Shown: positions 28,067 to 38,678, numbered from the stretch's first letter. The stretch: DNA of 64,000 nt from Stenotrophomonas maltophilia R551-3 (GCF_000020665.1 NC_011071.1:858501-922500), one strand, 5' to 3'. Made by a program: numbers and translations. Notes: generated from the letters alone by a model not told the origin.

Positions 28067-28717
28067 ATGACGAAGAAGTATTCGTTGGGCTTCGTGGGCC
28101 GCAAGGCTGGCATGAGCCGCGTGTTCACCGAAGATGGTCGTTCCATCCCGGTGACCCTGATCGAAGCAACCCCGAACCGCATCGCGCAGATCAAGACCGT
28201 CGAAACCGACGGCTACAGCGCCGTGCAGGTGACCGTCGGCGCGCGTCGCGCTGCCCTGGTCAACAAGCCGGAAGCCGGCCACTTCGCCAAGGCGAAGGTG
28301 GAAGCGGGTCGTGGCCTGTGGGAATTCCGCGTTGAAGACGCGCAGCTCGGCGATTTCGCCGTTGGCGGCGAAGTCAAGGCGGACATCTTCGAAGTCGGCC
28401 AGATCGTCGACGTCCAGGGTGTCACCAAGGGTAAGGGTTTCCAGGGCACCATCAAGCGCCACAACTTCCGTATGGGCGATGCAACCCACGGTAACTCGCT
28501 GTCGCATCGCGCGCCGGGTTCGCTGGGTCAGCGCCAGACCCCGGGTCGCGTTTTCCCGGGCAAGAAGATGTCGGGCCACATGGGCGCGGTGCAGCAGAGC
28601 ACCCAGAACCTGGAAGTGGTCAAGGTCGACGTGGAGCGCGGTCTGATCGCGGTTCGCGGCGCCGTTCCGGGCGCGGCGGGTGGCGATGTAATCGTCCGTC
28701 CGGCGAGCAAGGCATAA
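28067..28717 (+). CDS. rplC: 50S ribosomal protein L3
   Basis: 216 residues. L3 is one of the first proteins to bind 23S rRNA and reaches the peptidyl transferase centre. Motifs: [13 protein letters not shown] at the start and the central loop [20 protein letters not shown], containing the glutamine that is methylated in E. coli. 12 bp before rplD. Confidence 0.98.
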
Positions 28718-28729
28718 GGAGAGATGACG

Positions 28730-29335
28730 ATGGAACTCGTTATCACGGGTAGCAACAACAAGGTCTCGGTCTCCGACGCCGTGTTCGGTCGCGATTTCAG
28801 CGAAGATCTGGTCCACCAGGTCGTCGTTGCTTACCGCAACGCCGGTCGCGCCGGCACCAAGGCGCAGAAGACTCGCTCCGAAGTGGCAGGTACCACCAAG
28901 AAGTCGAAGAAGCAGAAGGGCGGCGGCGCGCGTCATGGCGCACTGACGGCTCCGATCTTCGTCGGCGGCGGTGTCACCTTCGCGGCAAAGCCGCGCAGCT
29001 TCGAGCAGAAGGTCAATCGTAAGCAGTACCGTGCCGCCATGTGCGCGATCCTGTCCGAGCTGAACCGTCAGGGCCGTCTGACCATCGTGGAGTCCTTCGA
29101 TGTCGAAGTGACCAACACGAAGGGTCTGATCGCCAAGCTGGCCGGCCTGGAAGTGGGCAAGCGCCCGCTGATCGTCACTGAAGAAGCCTCCGAGCACCTG
29201 TACCTGTCCGCCCGCAATCTGCCGTACGTGCAGGTGCGTGACGTCCAGGGCCTGGATCCGGTGTCGCTGGTCGGTGCCGACACGGTCGTCATCACCGCTG
29301 ACGCGGTCAAGAAGGTCGAGGAGTGGCTGGCATGA
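28730..29335 (+). CDS. rplD: 50S ribosomal protein L4
   Basis: 201 residues from ATG 28730. AAGGAG at 28717-28722 is 7 bp away, whereas the ATG at 28724 is only 1 bp from it; the length also matches E. coli L4. The extended loop includes [11 protein letters not shown] and lines the exit tunnel. L4 represses the S10 operon in E. coli. Its TGA overlaps the rplW ATG. Confidence 0.97.
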
Positions 29336-29631
29336 ACAGCAACGAAAAAATCTTCAGCGTGCTGCGTGCCCCGCGTGTCTCCGAAAAGACCGCGCGCCTG
29401 CAGGAACTCTCCAACCAGTATGTCTTCGAAGTTTCGAACGAAGCCACCAAGGCCGATGTAAAGGCCGCGGTTGAGCAGCTGTTCGACGTCAAGGTCGAAG
29501 CAGTCAACGTGGTCAACGTCAAGGGCAAGAACAAGTCCTTCCGTAACCGTGCTGGCCGCCGCGGCGATTGGCGCAAGGCGTACGTTCGCCTGGCCGACGG
29601 CCAGTCGATCGATGTAACGGCCAAGGCCTGA
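29332..29631 (+). CDS. rplW: 50S ribosomal protein L23
   Basis: 99 residues from ATG 29332, which overlaps the rplD stop (ATGA); GAGGAG at 29317-29322 is well placed. The in-frame GTG at 29323 is too close to it. L23 sits at the tunnel exit and docks trigger factor and SRP; the conserved [13 protein letters not shown] loop is present. Confidence 0.97.
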
Positions 29632-29641
29632 GGTACATCCC

Positions 29642-30469
29642 ATGCCATTGATGAAATTCAAGCCCACTTCCCCCGGCCGCCGTTCGGCCGTGCGCGTGGT
29701 CACTCCCGACCTGCACAAGGGTGCTCCGCACGCCGCGCTGGTCGAGTCGCAGAGCCGCTCGGGTGGTCGTAACCACCATGGCCGCATCACCGTGCGTCAC
29801 GTCGGTGGTGGTGCCAAGCAGCACTACCGCATCATCGACTTCAAGCGCAACAAGCTGGGCATCCCGGCGCGCGTGGAACGCATCGAATACGATCCGAACC
29901 GCACCGCCCACATCGCCCTGCTGTGCTACGTCGACGGCGAGCGTCGCTACATCATCGCCCCGAAGGGTCTGAAGGCGGGTGATCAGGTGATCGCCGGTTC
30001 GGACGCCCCGATCAAGGCGGGCAACACCCTGCCGCTGCGCAACATCCCGGTTGGTACCACCATCCACTGCATCGAACTGAAGCCCGGCAAGGGCGCTCAG
30101 ATCGCCCGCGCCGCGGGTGCGGCCGTGCAGCTGGTGGCTCGTGAAGGCATCTACGCCACCCTGCGCCTGCGCTCGGGTGAAATGCGCAAGGTTCCGGTCG
30201 AGTGCTGCGCAACCATCGGCGAAGTCGGCAACGACGAGCACAGCCTGGAAAAGCTGGGCAAGGCCGGTGCCAAGCGCTGGCGCGGCGTCCGCCCGACCGT
30301 TCGTGGTGCAGCCATGAACCCGGTTGACCACCCGCACGGTGGTGGTGAGGCGAAGGCCGGCCAGGGTAACCCGCATCCGGTCACCCCGTGGGGTGTCCCG
30401 ACCAAGGGTTACAAGACGCGCCATAACAAGCGCACTCAGCAGTTCATCGTCCGCGATCGTAGGGGCTAA
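29642..30469 (+). CDS. rplB: 50S ribosomal protein L2
   Basis: 275 residues, near the peptidyl transferase centre and needed for subunit joining. Motifs: [27 protein letters not shown], and the C-terminal [12 protein letters not shown] with the conserved histidine implicated in activity. 6 bp before rpsS. Confidence 0.98.
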
Positions 30470-30475
30470 TCGACC

Positions 30476-30745
30476 ATGGCACGTTCACTCAAGAAGGGCC
30501 CGTTTGTCGATCACCACCTGGTTGCTAAGGTGGCTGCCGCTGCGGGTAGCAAGCGTCCGATCAAGACCTGGTCGCGTCGTTCGATGATCCTGCCTGACAT
30601 GGTAGGCGTCACCATTGCCGTGCATAACGGCAAGAACCACATCCCGGTTCTCGTCAACGAGAACATGGTCGGCCACAAGCTCGGCGAATTTGCCATCACC
30701 CGGACCTTCAAGGGTCACGGTGGTGACAAGAAGTCGGGCAAGTAA
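30476..30745 (+). CDS. rpsS: 30S ribosomal protein S19
   Basis: 89 residues, in the 30S head with S13. Typical start [13 protein letters not shown] and signature [21 protein letters not shown]. Its last codons are followed by AAGGAG, which serves rplV. Confidence 0.98.
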   Translation: MARSLKKGPFVDHHLVAKVAAAAGSKRPIKTWSRRSMILPDMVGVTIAVHNGKNHIPVLVNENMVGHKLGEFAITRTFKGHGGDKKSGK

Positions 30746-30757
30746 GGAGAGATGACA

Positions 30758-31093
30758 ATGGAAGCGAAAGCCATCCTGCGCACTGCGCGCATCTCCCCGC
30801 AGAAGGCTCGTCTGGTCGCTGACCAGGTGCGCGGTCTGCCGGCCGAGCGTGCGGTCAACCTGCTGAAGTTCTCTGACAAGAAGGCTGCCCACCTGATCAA
30901 GAAGGTGGTGGAGTCGGCTATTGCAAATGCCGAGAACAACCAGGGCGCCGACGTCGACGAGCTGAAGGTCCAGACCATCATGGTTGATGAAGGTCCGACC
31001 CTGAAGCGTTTCATGGCGCGGGCGAAAGGCCGCGGTACCCGCATCCTCAAGCGCACCAGCCACATCACTGTGGTTGTGGGCGCCGCCAAGTAA
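30758..31093 (+). CDS. rplV: 50S ribosomal protein L22
   Basis: 111 residues from ATG 30758; AAGGAG at 30744-30749 favours this start over the ATG at 30752. Start [19 protein letters not shown]; the tunnel-lining beta-hairpin near the end ([13 protein letters not shown]) is intact, without the deletions linked to macrolide resistance. Confidence 0.97.
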   Translation: MEAKAILRTARISPQKARLVADQVRGLPAERAVNLLKFSDKKAAHLIKKVVESAIANAENNQGADVDELKVQTIMVDEGPTLKRFMARAKGRGTRILKRTSHITVVVGAAK

Positions 31094-31111
31094 GCGGATA
31101 AGGAAAAGACC

Positions 31112-31846
31112 ATGGGTCATAAAGTTCATCCGATTGGTATCCGCCTCGGCATTTCCAAGGACTGGAACTCCAAGTGGTACGCCAACAAGGCCGAGTTCGC
31201 TGGTTACCTGGCAGCCGACCTGAAAGTTCGCGAAATGCTGCGCAAGAAGCTGGCTCAGGCCGGCATCAGCAAGATCCTGATCGAGCGTCCGGCCAAGACC
31301 GCTCGCGTGACGATCCACACCGCCCGTCCGGGCGTGGTGATCGGCAAGCGCGGTGAGGACATCGAGAAGCTGCGCAAGGAAGTGAGCGAGATGATGGGCG
31401 TCCCGGCGCACATCAACGTCACCGAAGTGCGCAAGCCGGAGCTGGACGCACAGCTGGTTGCCGAATCGATCGCGCAGCAGCTGGAGCGTCGCATCATGTT
31501 CCGCCGCGCCATGAAGCGCTCGGTGGGCAACGCGATGCGCCTGGGTGCCCTGGGCATCAAGGTCAACGTCGGTGGCCGCCTCAACGGTGCAGAAATCGCC
31601 CGTTCCGAGTGGTACCGCGAAGGTCGCGTGCCGCTGCACACCCTGCGTGCCGACATCGACTATGGCTTCGCTGAAGCCAAGACGACCTACGGCATCATCG
31701 GCATCAAGGTCTGGATCTACAAGGGCGAAGTCTTCGATTTCTCTCAGGTTGGCCAGGAAAAGCAGGACGACACCCCGTCGCGCAACGATCGTCACGATCG
31801 CGGCGACCGTGGTGACCGTCAGCGCCCGGCCCGTGAAGCGAGGTAA
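31112..31846 (+). CDS. rpsC: 30S ribosomal protein S3
   Basis: 244 residues. KH domain with [13 protein letters not shown] near residue 75, then the C-terminal domain forming part of the mRNA entry site and helicase. The end is an extended charged tail rich in Arg and Asp ([14 protein letters not shown]), a little longer than in E. coli (233 residues). 5 bp before rplP. Confidence 0.98.
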   Translation: MGHKVHPIGIRLGISKDWNSKWYANKAEFAGYLAADLKVREMLRKKLAQAGISKILIERPAKTARVTIHTARPGVVIGKRGEDIEKLRKEVSEMMGVPAHINVTEVRKPELDAQLVAESIAQQLERRIMFRRAMKRSVGNAMRLGALGIKVNVGGRLNGAEIARSEWYREGRVPLHTLRADIDYGFAEAKTTYGIIGIKVWIYKGEVFDFSQVGQEKQDDTPSRNDRHDRGDRGDRQRPAREAR

Positions 31847-31851
31847 CGACA

Positions 31852-32265
31852 ATGTTGCAACCCAAGCGAACCAAGTACCGCAAGGTACACAAGGGCCGTA
31901 ACGAAGGCCTGAGCTGGAGCGCCAACGCTGTCAGCTTCGGCGAATACGGCCTGAAGGCAACCGCCCACGGTCAGCTGACCGCGCGTCAGATCGAAGCGGC
32001 CCGCCGCTCGATCAGCCGCTACGTGAAGCGCGGCGGCAAGATGTGGATCCGCGTGTTCCCCGACAAGCCCATCACCAAGAAGCCCATCGAAGTTCGAATG
32101 GGTTCGGGTAAGGGCAACGTGGAATACTGGGTGGCCCAGATCCAGCCCGGCCGCATGATCTATGAAATCGAGGGTGTTACCGAAGACGTGGCACGCGAGG
32201 CATTCCGCCTGGCCGCCGCCAAGCTCTCGGTCACCACCACTTTCGTGACCCGGACGGTGCGCTGA
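31852..32265 (+). CDS. rplP: 50S ribosomal protein L16
   Basis: 137 residues, contacts the A-site tRNA. Start [15 protein letters not shown]; the [17 protein letters not shown] region includes the arginine that is hydroxylated in E. coli. The TGA overlaps the rpmC ATG by one base (TGATG), so translation is likely coupled. Confidence 0.98.
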   Translation: MLQPKRTKYRKVHKGRNEGLSWSANAVSFGEYGLKATAHGQLTARQIEAARRSISRYVKRGGKMWIRVFPDKPITKKPIEVRMGSGKGNVEYWVAQIQPGRMIYEIEGVTEDVAREAFRLAAAKLSVTTTFVTRTVR

Positions 32266-32450
32266 TGGAACTCAAAACTCTCCGTGAAAAGTCGGCTGAC
32301 GAACTCAAGGCCCACCTGATCGACCTGCGTAAGGAACAGTTCTCTGTCCGTATGCAGCAGGTCACCGGCCAGCTGCCGAAGACACACGACATCCGCCGGG
32401 TCCGTCGCGAGATTGCTCGCGTCAAGACCCTGCTCGGCAGCACGAAGTAA
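32265..32450 (+). CDS. rpmC: 50S ribosomal protein L29
   Basis: 61-residue two-helix protein at the tunnel exit next to L23. Start [15 protein letters not shown]; conserved end [14 protein letters not shown]. Overlaps rplP by one base. Confidence 0.97.
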
Positions 32451-32461
32451 GGATGGCCGCT

Positions 32462-32731
32462 ATGAGCGACAATACTGAAAACAAGGCGCTGCGCACGGTC
32501 GAAGGCCGTGTCGTCAGCAATAAGATGGACAAGACGGTTACCGTCCTGGTTGAGCGTCAGGTCAAGCACGCGCTGTACGGCAAGTACATCAAGCGCTCGA
32601 CCAAGCTGCACGCCCACGATGCCGACAACGCCTGCAAGGAAGGCGATGTCGTCCGCGTGACCGAGATTGCTCCGATGTCCAAGACCAAGAACTGGCGCGT
32701 GGTGGAAGTCATCACGCGTGCGGCTGAATAA
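32462..32731 (+). CDS. rpsQ: 30S ribosomal protein S17
   Basis: 89 residues from ATG 32462; AGGA at 32450-32453 is 8 bp away, while the in-frame ATG at 32453 overlaps that site. OB-fold protein binding 16S rRNA; motifs [14 protein letters not shown] and [20 protein letters not shown]. Confidence 0.96.
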
Positions 32732-32743
32732 GGAGTCTGAATC

Positions 32744-33112
32744 ATGATCCAGATGCAGAGCTACCTTGACGTCGCGGACAATTCGGGTGCCAAGCAGGTG
32801 ATGTGCTTCAAGGTGCTGGGTGGTTCCAAGCGCCGTTACGCCGGTATCGGCGACATCATCAAGGTCACCGTGAAGGATGCAATTCCGCGCGGCAAGGTCA
32901 AGAAGGGTGAAGTGTATGACGCCGTCGTGGTGCGTACCCGCAAGGGTGTGCGTCGCGCCGATGGCTCGCTGATCCGCTTCGACGGCAACGCTGCCGTTCT
33001 GCTGAACAGCAAGCAGGAGCCGATCGGTACCCGTATCTTCGGGCCGGTGACGCGTGAACTTCGTTCGGAGAAGTTCATGAAGATCGTCTCGCTCGCTCCC
33101 GAAGTGCTGTGA
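32744..33112 (+). CDS. rplN: 50S ribosomal protein L14
   Basis: 122 residues, first gene of the classic spc group, at the subunit interface and the target of RsfS. Start [38 protein letters not shown] is typical. AAGGAG precedes it. 16 bp before rplX. Confidence 0.98.
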
Positions 33113-33128
33113 GCGACAGGAGATAATC

Positions 33129-33446
33129 ATGGCTAACCGTATCAAGAAGGGCGACCAGGTTGTCGTCAACGCCGGCAAGGACAAGGGCAAGCAGGGCGAA
33201 ATCGTCCGCGTCGACGGCGACCGTGTGGTCGTCGCCAACGTGAACATCGTCAAGCGCCACACCAAGCCGAACCCGCAGGCAGGTGTTGCCGGCGGCGTGG
33301 TCGAGCGTGAAGCGTCGATCCATATCTCCAACGTGAATGTGCTGAACCCGGCTTCGGGCAAGGGCGAACGCGTTGGCTTCAAGGTGCTGGAGGATGGACG
33401 CAAACTGCGTGTGTTCCGCTCCAGCGGTGAGGCGCTCGACGCCTGA
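33129..33446 (+). CDS. rplX: 50S ribosomal protein L24
   Basis: 105 residues, an assembly initiator at the 5' part of 23S rRNA. KOW motif [19 protein letters not shown] at the start; [12 protein letters not shown] follows. 11 bp before the rplE start. Confidence 0.98.
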
Positions 33447-33457
33447 GGAATGTGAAG

Positions 33458-34000
33458 ATGACTTCCCGTCTCGAAAAGTTTTACAAGGAAGAAGTGGTGC
33501 CGGCGCTGATGAAGCAGTTCGGCTACACCAATCCGATGGAAGTGCCGAAGCTGGTCAAGGTCACCCTGAACATGGGTGTCGGCGAAGCGGCCACCAACAA
33601 GAAGATCCTGGAAAACGCCGTCGGCGACATGACCAAGATTTCCGGCCAGAAGCCGGTTGTCACCAAGTCGCGTATCTCGGTTGCGTCGTTCAAGATTCGT
33701 GATGGTTGGCCGATCGGCTGCAAGACCACGCTGCGTCGCCACAAGATGTACGAGTTCCTGGACCGCCTGATCAACATCTCGCTGCCGCGCGTGCGCGACT
33801 TCCGTGGTGTTTCCGGTCGTTCCTTCGACGGTCGCGGCAACTTCAACATGGGTGTGAAGGAACAGATCATCTTCCCGGAAATCGACTTCGACGCTGTCGA
33901 CGCGATCCGCGGCATGGATATCGCCATCACCACCACTGCGAAGACCGACGCGGAAGCGAAGGCGCTGCTGGCAGCGTTCAAGTTCCCGTTCCGTAACTGA
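33458..34000 (+). CDS. rplE: 50S ribosomal protein L5
   Basis: 180 residues from ATG 33458; GAGGA at 33445-33449 is 8 bp away, whereas the in-frame GTG at 33452 is too near. L5 binds 5S rRNA in the central protuberance. Motifs: [27 protein letters not shown] and FPEIDFD. In E. coli S8 represses the spc operon at the start of this gene. Confidence 0.97.
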   Translation: MTSRLEKFYKEEVVPALMKQFGYTNPMEVPKLVKVTLNMGVGEAATNKKILENAVGDMTKISGQKPVVTKSRISVASFKIRDGWPIGCKTTLRRHKMYEFLDRLINISLPRVRDFRGVSGRSFDGRGNFNMGVKEQIIFPEIDFDAVDAIRGMDIAITTTAKTDAEAKALLAAFKFPFRN

Positions 34001-34018
34001 TCCGTCGAGGAAACCGAA

Positions 34019-34324
34019 ATGGCAAAGACCTCCATGGTCAACCGCGACATCAAGCGGAAGAAGCTGGCTGAAAAGTACGCTGTCAAGCGTGCGGCTCTGA
34101 AGAAGATCGTGTCCTCGCAGGACGCGACCTACGAAGAGAAGATCGAGGCCGCCACCAAGCTGTCGAAGCTGCCGCGCGATTCGTCGCCGAGCCGCCACCG
34201 CAGCCGCTGCGAACTGTCTGGCCGCCCGCGTGGCGTGTACAGCAAGTTCGGCCTGGGTCGCAACAAGCTGCGCGAAGCCACCATGCGTGGCGACGTTCCG
34301 GGCCTGCGCAAGGCCAGCTGGTAA
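34019..34324 (+). CDS. rpsN: 30S ribosomal protein S14, zinc-independent form
   Basis: 101 residues. This is the long S14 form without the CxxC zinc motifs of the short form; its end is [20 protein letters not shown] ... LRKASW. It lies in the usual place after rplE, but an unusually long gap of 259 bp with terminator-like hairpins separates it from rpsH. Confidence 0.98.
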   Translation: MAKTSMVNRDIKRKKLAEKYAVKRAALKKIVSSQDATYEEKIEAATKLSKLPRDSSPSRHRSRCELSGRPRGVYSKFGLGRNKLREATMRGDVPGLRKASW

Positions 34325-34340
34325 TCCCAGCCGGCCCTGC

Positions 34341-34370
34341 GTTCAGGAGCCCCCTCCGGGGCTCCTGAAC
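34341..34370 (+). other. Perfect hairpin after rpsN
   Basis: GTTCAGGAGCCCC pairs with GGGGCTCCTGAAC around loop CTCC, 16 bp after the rpsN stop. No T tract follows. Confidence 0.65.
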
Positions 34371-34413
34371 CGGGCAGGGGAGGCGTTCAGCTTTCCCTCT
34401 GCGAAAAAACCCG

Positions 34414-34441
34414 AAGAGCCCGACGCAAGTCGGGCTCTTTT
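34414..34441 (+). terminator. Intrinsic terminator inside the spc operon
   Basis: Stem AAGAGCCCGAC/GTCGGGCTCTT with loop GCAA, preceded by AAAAAA and followed by TTTT. By sequence this is a full Rho-independent terminator, between two genes that are normally co-transcribed. Confidence 0.8.
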
Positions 34442-34583
34442 GGCGTATACTCCCGCGTCTTGCCCTGTGCAAACGGGGATGTAGGAGTGGGCTTCCGGCT
34501 CACTGCATGAAGGGACCTGGCCCGTTTCCAGGAGACAACAGATTTTCGCGAAAGCGGATATCGGTGCACTCAAAGGTACTCAT

Positions 34584-34982
34584 ATGAGCATGACTGATCC
34601 CATCGCCGACCTGCTGGTCCGCATCAAGAATGCGGCCGCGGTTGGCAAGCAGACGGTGAAAGCCCCGTCGTCCAAGATCAAGGTTGCGATCGCCCAGGTC
34701 CTGAAGGACGAGGGTTACATCACCGACCTGCGCGTTACCGCGCTCGAGAACAACAAGTCCGAGCTGGAAATCGTGCTGAAGTATTTCGAAGGCAAGCCGG
34801 TCATCGCGACCCTGAAGCGCTTCTCGCGTTCGGGCCTGCGCCAGTACCGCGGCAAGAGCGAGCTGCCGAAGGTCATGAACGGCCTGGGTATCTCCATCAT
34901 TTCCACCTCCAAGGGCATCATGACTGATGCGCAGGCGCGCCAGCTGGGCGTCGGCGGCGAAGTCCTGTGCTTCGTGGCCTAA
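34584..34982 (+). CDS. rpsH: 30S ribosomal protein S8
   Basis: 132 residues from ATG 34584 ([17 protein letters not shown]), with AAAGG 7 bp upstream; the ATG at 34590 is too far. C-terminal signature [19 protein letters not shown]8 is a primary 16S binder and, in E. coli, the translational repressor of the spc operon. It restarts the operon after the gap. Confidence 0.97.
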   Translation: MSMTDPIADLLVRIKNAAAVGKQTVKAPSSKIKVAIAQVLKDEGYITDLRVTALENNKSELEIVLKYFEGKPVIATLKRFSRSGLRQYRGKSELPKVMNGLGISIISTSKGIMTDAQARQLGVGGEVLCFVA

Positions 34983-35000
34983 GGCGAAAGGAGTAGAACT

Positions 35001-35525
35001 ATGTCCCGCGTAGCCAAGAAGCCGATCGACCTGGGTAAGGTTGAACTGAACGTCCAGAACGACAACGTCACCGCCAAGGGCCCGAAGGGCACCCTGTCGC
35101 TGGCCAAGCCGGCTGGTATTGCCATCAACGTCGAGAACGGCGTTGCCACCCTGAGCACCGAAAGCGTCGATCTGATCCCGCTGACCGGTACCGTCCGCGC
35201 CATCCTGTCCAACATGGTCAAGGGTGTTTCCGAAGGCTTCGAGCGCAAGCTGGAGCTGGTCGGCGTGGGTTACCGTGCCGCCATGCAGGGCAAGGACCTC
35301 AGCCTGTCGCTGGGCTTCTCGCACCCGATCGTGTTCGTGGCGCCGGAAGGCATCACCATCACCACCCCGACCCAGACCGAAATCCTGGTGCAGGGCGCTG
35401 ACAAGCAGGTCGTCGGTGAAGTCGCCGCCAAGATCCGTGCGTTCCGCAAGCCGGAACCGTACAAGGGCAAGGGCGTGAAGTACTCCGACGAAGTCATCAT
35501 CCGTAAGGAAGCCAAGAAGGCGTAA
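35001..35525 (+). CDS. rplF: 50S ribosomal protein L6
   Basis: 174 residues, near the sarcin-ricin loop. Start [15 protein letters not shown]; motifs [20 protein letters not shown] and the C-terminal [21 protein letters not shown] precedes it. A hairpin (35547-35564, CCGCACA/TGTGCGG) lies in the 86-bp gap before rplR. Confidence 0.98.
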   Translation: MSRVAKKPIDLGKVELNVQNDNVTAKGPKGTLSLAKPAGIAINVENGVATLSTESVDLIPLTGTVRAILSNMVKGVSEGFERKLELVGVGYRAAMQGKDLSLSLGFSHPIVFVAPEGITITTPTQTEILVQGADKQVVGEVAAKIRAFRKPEPYKGKGVKYSDEVIIRKEAKKA

Positions 35526-35611
35526 GTGCGAGTCCCTCGCAAGAGCCCGCACATCCCTGTGCGGACTCCTCAGGGAAAAGCCCATCCTTCAGCTTTCAAG
35601 GAATAATCAAA

Positions 35612-35965
35612 ATGAACAAGAACATCGCCCGCCTGCGTCGCGCCAAGTCGACCCGCGCCCACATCCGTGAGCTCGGTGTCGCCCGCCTGTCGGTGCTGCG
35701 CACCGGTCAGCACCTGTACGCCCAGGTCTTCACCGCCGACGGCTCCAAGGTGCTGGCTGCTGCCAACACCACCCAGGCCGACATCAAGGACGGCCTGAAG
35801 AACGGCAAGAACGCTGATGCTGCTGCCAAGGTTGGCCGTATCGTTGCCGAGCGCGCCAAGGCCGCCGGCGTCGAGAAGGTTGCCTTCGATCGTTCGGGCT
35901 ACCGCTACCACGGCCGCATCAAGGCCCTGGCAGAAGCCGCCCGCGAAGCCGGCCTGCAGTTCTAA
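35612..35965 (+). CDS. rplR: 50S ribosomal protein L18
   Basis: 117 residues, binds 5S rRNA with L5. Start [15 protein letters not shown]; the end [20 protein letters not shown] is characteristic. AAGGAA precedes it. A 161-bp gap with three hairpins follows before rpsE. Confidence 0.98.
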   Translation: MNKNIARLRRAKSTRAHIRELGVARLSVLRTGQHLYAQVFTADGSKVLAAANTTQADIKDGLKNGKNADAAAKVGRIVAERAKAAGVEKVAFDRSGYRYHGRIKALAEAAREAGLQF

Positions 35966-35972
35966 GGGACAA

Positions 35973-36051
35973 GGGCAGGGGACCTCTGGTCTCCTGCCCG
36001 CCTGCTCGCCAGCCTGAGTGAGGCTGGACGGCGCCGCTCTTCTGCAGCGGC
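35973..36051 (+). other. Three consecutive hairpins between rplR and rpsE
   Basis: 35973-35999: 12-bp stem GGGCAGGGGACC/GGTCTCCTGCCC with one G-T pair and a TCT loop. 36009-36027: CCAGCCT/AGGCTGG. 36033-36051: GCCGCT/AGCGGC. None has a T tract. No gene fits in the gap. Confidence 0.6.
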
Positions 36052-36126
36052 CCACCGGGTCAACGCGTCACTCCACAACCATAAGCGGCCTCGAGCCGTA
36101 CATACCCAAACAACCAAGGAATCAAG

Positions 36127-36669
36127 ATGGCAGAAGAACGTCAGCAGCGGGGTCGCGATCGCGACCGTAACCGCGAAGAGAAAGTCGACGACGGCATGAT
36201 CGAAAAGCTGGTCGCGGTCAACCGCGTCAGCAAGACCGTCAAGGGTGGCCGCCAGTTCACCTTCACCGCCCTGACTGTTGTCGGCGACGGCGAAGGCAAG
36301 GTCGGTTTCGGTTATGGCAAGGCCCGCGAAGTGCCGGTCGCCATCCAGAAGTCGATGGAACAGGCTCGCAAGAACCTGGTCAGCGTTGACCTGAACAACG
36401 GCACCCTGTGGCACACCATCAAGGATGGTCACGGCGCAGCCCGCGTGTTCATGCAGCCGGCTTCCGAAGGTACCGGCGTCATCGCCGGCGGTGCCATGCG
36501 CGCCGTGCTGGAAGCGGTTGGCGTGAAGAACGTGCTGGCCAAGGCCACCGGTTCGCGCAACCCGATCAACCTGGTGCGTGCCACCGTGAAGGGCCTGTCT
36601 GCTGCGCAGTCGCCGGCTCGCATCGCGGCCAAGCGCGGCAAGAAGGTGGAGGAACTCAACCATGGCTAA
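36127..36669 (+). CDS. rpsE: 30S ribosomal protein S5
   Basis: 180 residues; translational fidelity and mRNA entry helicase. After an Arg/Asp/Glu-rich start come the S5 domains with [19 protein letters not shown] and KARE. AAGGAA precedes the ATG. Its last 8 bases overlap the start of rpmD. Confidence 0.98.
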
Positions 36670-36853
36670 TGAGTCCAACAAGACTGTGAAGGTGCGCCTG
36701 GTGCGTGGCCTGCGTGGTGCTCAGTCGCGTCACCGCCTGTCGGTGCGTGCTCTGGGCCTGAACAAGCTGAACGATGTGCGTGAACTGAAGGACAGCCCGC
36801 AGGTTCGCGGCCTGATCAACACCGTTCACTACCTCGTCAAGGTTGAGGAGTAA
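36662..36853 (+). CDS. rpmD: 50S ribosomal protein L30
   Basis: 63 residues, ferredoxin-like fold ([33 protein letters not shown]). It starts within the end of rpsE with GGAGG upstream (36648-36652), so translation is probably coupled. 6 bp before rplO. Confidence 0.97.
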
Positions 36854-36859
36854 TCGATC

Positions 36860-37303
36860 ATGACTCTGCGTCTCAATGAACTGAGCCCGGCACCGGGCGC
36901 CCGCACCGAGCGCACCCGCGTCGGTCGCGGTATCGGCTCGGGCCTGGGCAAGACTGCCGGCCGCGGCCACAAGGGTTCGTTCGCCCGTAAGGGTGGCGGC
37001 AAGATCAAGGCTGGCTTCGAAGGCGGCCAGACCCCCATGCAGCGTCGTCTGCCGAAGATCGGCTTCCGTTCGCCGATCGCCAAGGACACCGCTGAAGTGC
37101 TGCTGTACGCGCTGGACAAGCTGCCGGCCGGTGAGATCGACTTCGCCGCCCTGCGTGCTGCCAAGCTGGTCCCGAGCACTGCAAAGAAGGCCAAGGTCGT
37201 CGTCAAGGGCGAAGTGACCAAGGCGTTCACCCTGAAGGGTATCGCTGCCACGGCTGGTGCCAAGGCTGCGATCGAAGCTGCCGGCGGCAGCGTAACGGAG
37301 TAA
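36860..37303 (+). CDS. rplO: 50S ribosomal protein L15
   Basis: 147 residues, late assembly protein. Gly/Arg-rich N-terminal extension ([18 protein letters not shown]) that runs into the rRNA, and a globular C-terminal domain. 7 bp before secY. Confidence 0.98.
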   Translation: MTLRLNELSPAPGARTERTRVGRGIGSGLGKTAGRGHKGSFARKGGGKIKAGFEGGQTPMQRRLPKIGFRSPIAKDTAEVLLYALDKLPAGEIDFAALRAAKLVPSTAKKAKVVVKGEVTKAFTLKGIAATAGAKAAIEAAGGSVTE

Positions 37304-37310
37304 GAGAATC

Positions 37311-38678
37311 ATGGCGCAAGCTGGCATCGGTAACCTCGCGGGCGGAATGGGCAAGTTCACTGAACTTCGCCAACGTTTGCTGTTCGTCGTCGGGGCTTTG
37401 ATCGTCTATCGCATCGGCTGCTATGTGCCGGTGCCGGGCGTCAATCCCGATGCCATGCTTGCCATGATGCAACAGCAGGGCGGCGGCATCGTGGACATGT
37501 TCAACATGTTCTCGGGCGGCGCCCTGCACCGTTTCAGCATCTTCGCGCTGAACGTGATGCCGTACATCTCGGCATCGATCGTGATGCAGCTGGCCGTGCA
37601 CATCTTCCCCGCCCTGAAGGCGATGCAGAAGGAAGGTGAGTCCGGTCGCCGCAAGATCACCCAGTATTCGCGCATCGGCGCCGTGCTGCTGGCAGTGGTG
37701 CAGGGCGGTTCGATCGCGCTGGCCCTGCAGGGCCAGGTCTCGCCGTCGGGCGCTCCGGTCGTGTACGCACCGGGCATGGGCTTCGTGCTCACCGCCGTGG
37801 TCGCGCTGACCGCCGGCACCATGTTCCTGATGTGGGTCGGTGAGCAGGTCACCGAGCGCGGCATCGGCAACGGCGTGTCGCTGATCATCTTCGCCGGTAT
37901 CGTGGCCGGCCTCCCGGGTGCGGTCATCCACACCTTCGACGCCTACCGCGACGGCAATATCCAGTTCATCCAGCTGCTGCTGATCGCCATCGTCGTGCTG
38001 GCCTTCACCTTCTTCGTGGTGTTCGTCGAGCGTGGCCAGCGCCGGATCACGGTGAACTACGCGCGCCGCCAGGGCGGTCGCAACGCGTACATGAACCAGA
38101 CCTCGTTCCTGCCGCTGAAGCTCAACATGGCCGGCGTCATCCCGGCGATCTTCGCCTCGAGCCTGCTGGCCTTCCCGGCCACCCTGGCGATGTGGTCCGG
38201 CCAGGCTGCGAACCAGAGCAGCACCGGCCAGATCCTGCAGAAGGTGGCCAACGCCCTCGGTCCGGGCGAGCCGCTGCACATGATCGTGTTCGCCGCGCTG
38301 ATCACCGGTTTCGCGTTCTTCTACACCGCGCTGGTGTTCAACTCGCAGGAAACCGCCGACAACCTGAAGAAGTCGGGTGCGCTGATTCCGGGCATTCGTC
38401 CGGGCAAGGCCACTGCTGATTACATCGATGGCGTGCTGACCCGCCTGACCGCGGCCGGCTCGGCCTACCTGGTGATCGTCTGCCTGCTGCCGGAACTGAT
38501 GCGCACGCAGCTGAACGCCTCGTTCTACTTCGGCGGTACTTCGCTGCTGATCGTGGTGGTGGTGGTGATGGACTTCATCGCCCAGGTGCAGGCGCACCTG
38601 ATGTCGCACCAGTACGAGAGCCTGCTGAAGAAGGCCAACCTGAAGGGCGGCAACCGCGGCGGCTTTGCCCGCGGCTGA
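37311..38678 (+). CDS. secY: Preprotein translocase subunit SecY
   Basis: 455 residues with about ten membrane helices; the protein-conducting channel. Motifs: [19 protein letters not shown] near the start, plug and helix 2 region ([21 protein letters not shown]), and [15 protein letters not shown] in the cytoplasmic loop that contacts SecA and the ribosome. Last gene of the spc group. rpmJ, which often follows, is absent. Confidence 0.98.
   Translation: MAQAGIGNLAGGMGKFTELRQRLLFVVGALIVYRIGCYVPVPGVNPDAMLAMMQQQGGGIVDMFNMFSGGALHRFSIFALNVMPYISASIVMQLAVHIFPALKAMQKEGESGRRKITQYSRIGAVLLAVVQGGSIALALQGQVSPSGAPVVYAPGMGFVLTAVVALTAGTMFLMWVGEQVTERGIGNGVSLIIFAGIVAGLPGAVIHTFDAYRDGNIQFIQLLLIAIVVLAFTFFVVFVERGQRRITVNYARRQGGRNAYMNQTSFLPLKLNMAGVIPAIFASSLLAFPATLAMWSGQAANQSSTGQILQKVANALGPGEPLHMIVFAALITGFAFFYTALVFNSQETADNLKKSGALIPGIRPGKATADYIDGVLTRLTAAGSAYLVIVCLLPELMRTQLNASFYFGGTSLLIVVVVVMDFIAQVQAHLMSHQYESLLKKANLKGGNRGGFARG

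Larger units (their letters stand above)
34325..34583 (+). promoter_or_regulatory. rpsN-rpsH gap that interrupts the spc operon
   Basis: 259 bp without a gene, where E. coli has about 33 bp. It holds a perfect 13-bp hairpin (34341-34370), a terminator with TTTT (34414-34441) and TATACT at 34446-34451, which could be the -10 of a new promoter; no good -35 is visible because that position falls in the terminator stem. AAAGG at 34572 serves rpsH. Confidence 0.6.

Noticed and set aside
32231..34198. 655-codon minus-strand frame opposite rpmC to rpsN
   Set aside because: It spans seven certain ribosomal protein genes in antisense and has no recognisable domain.
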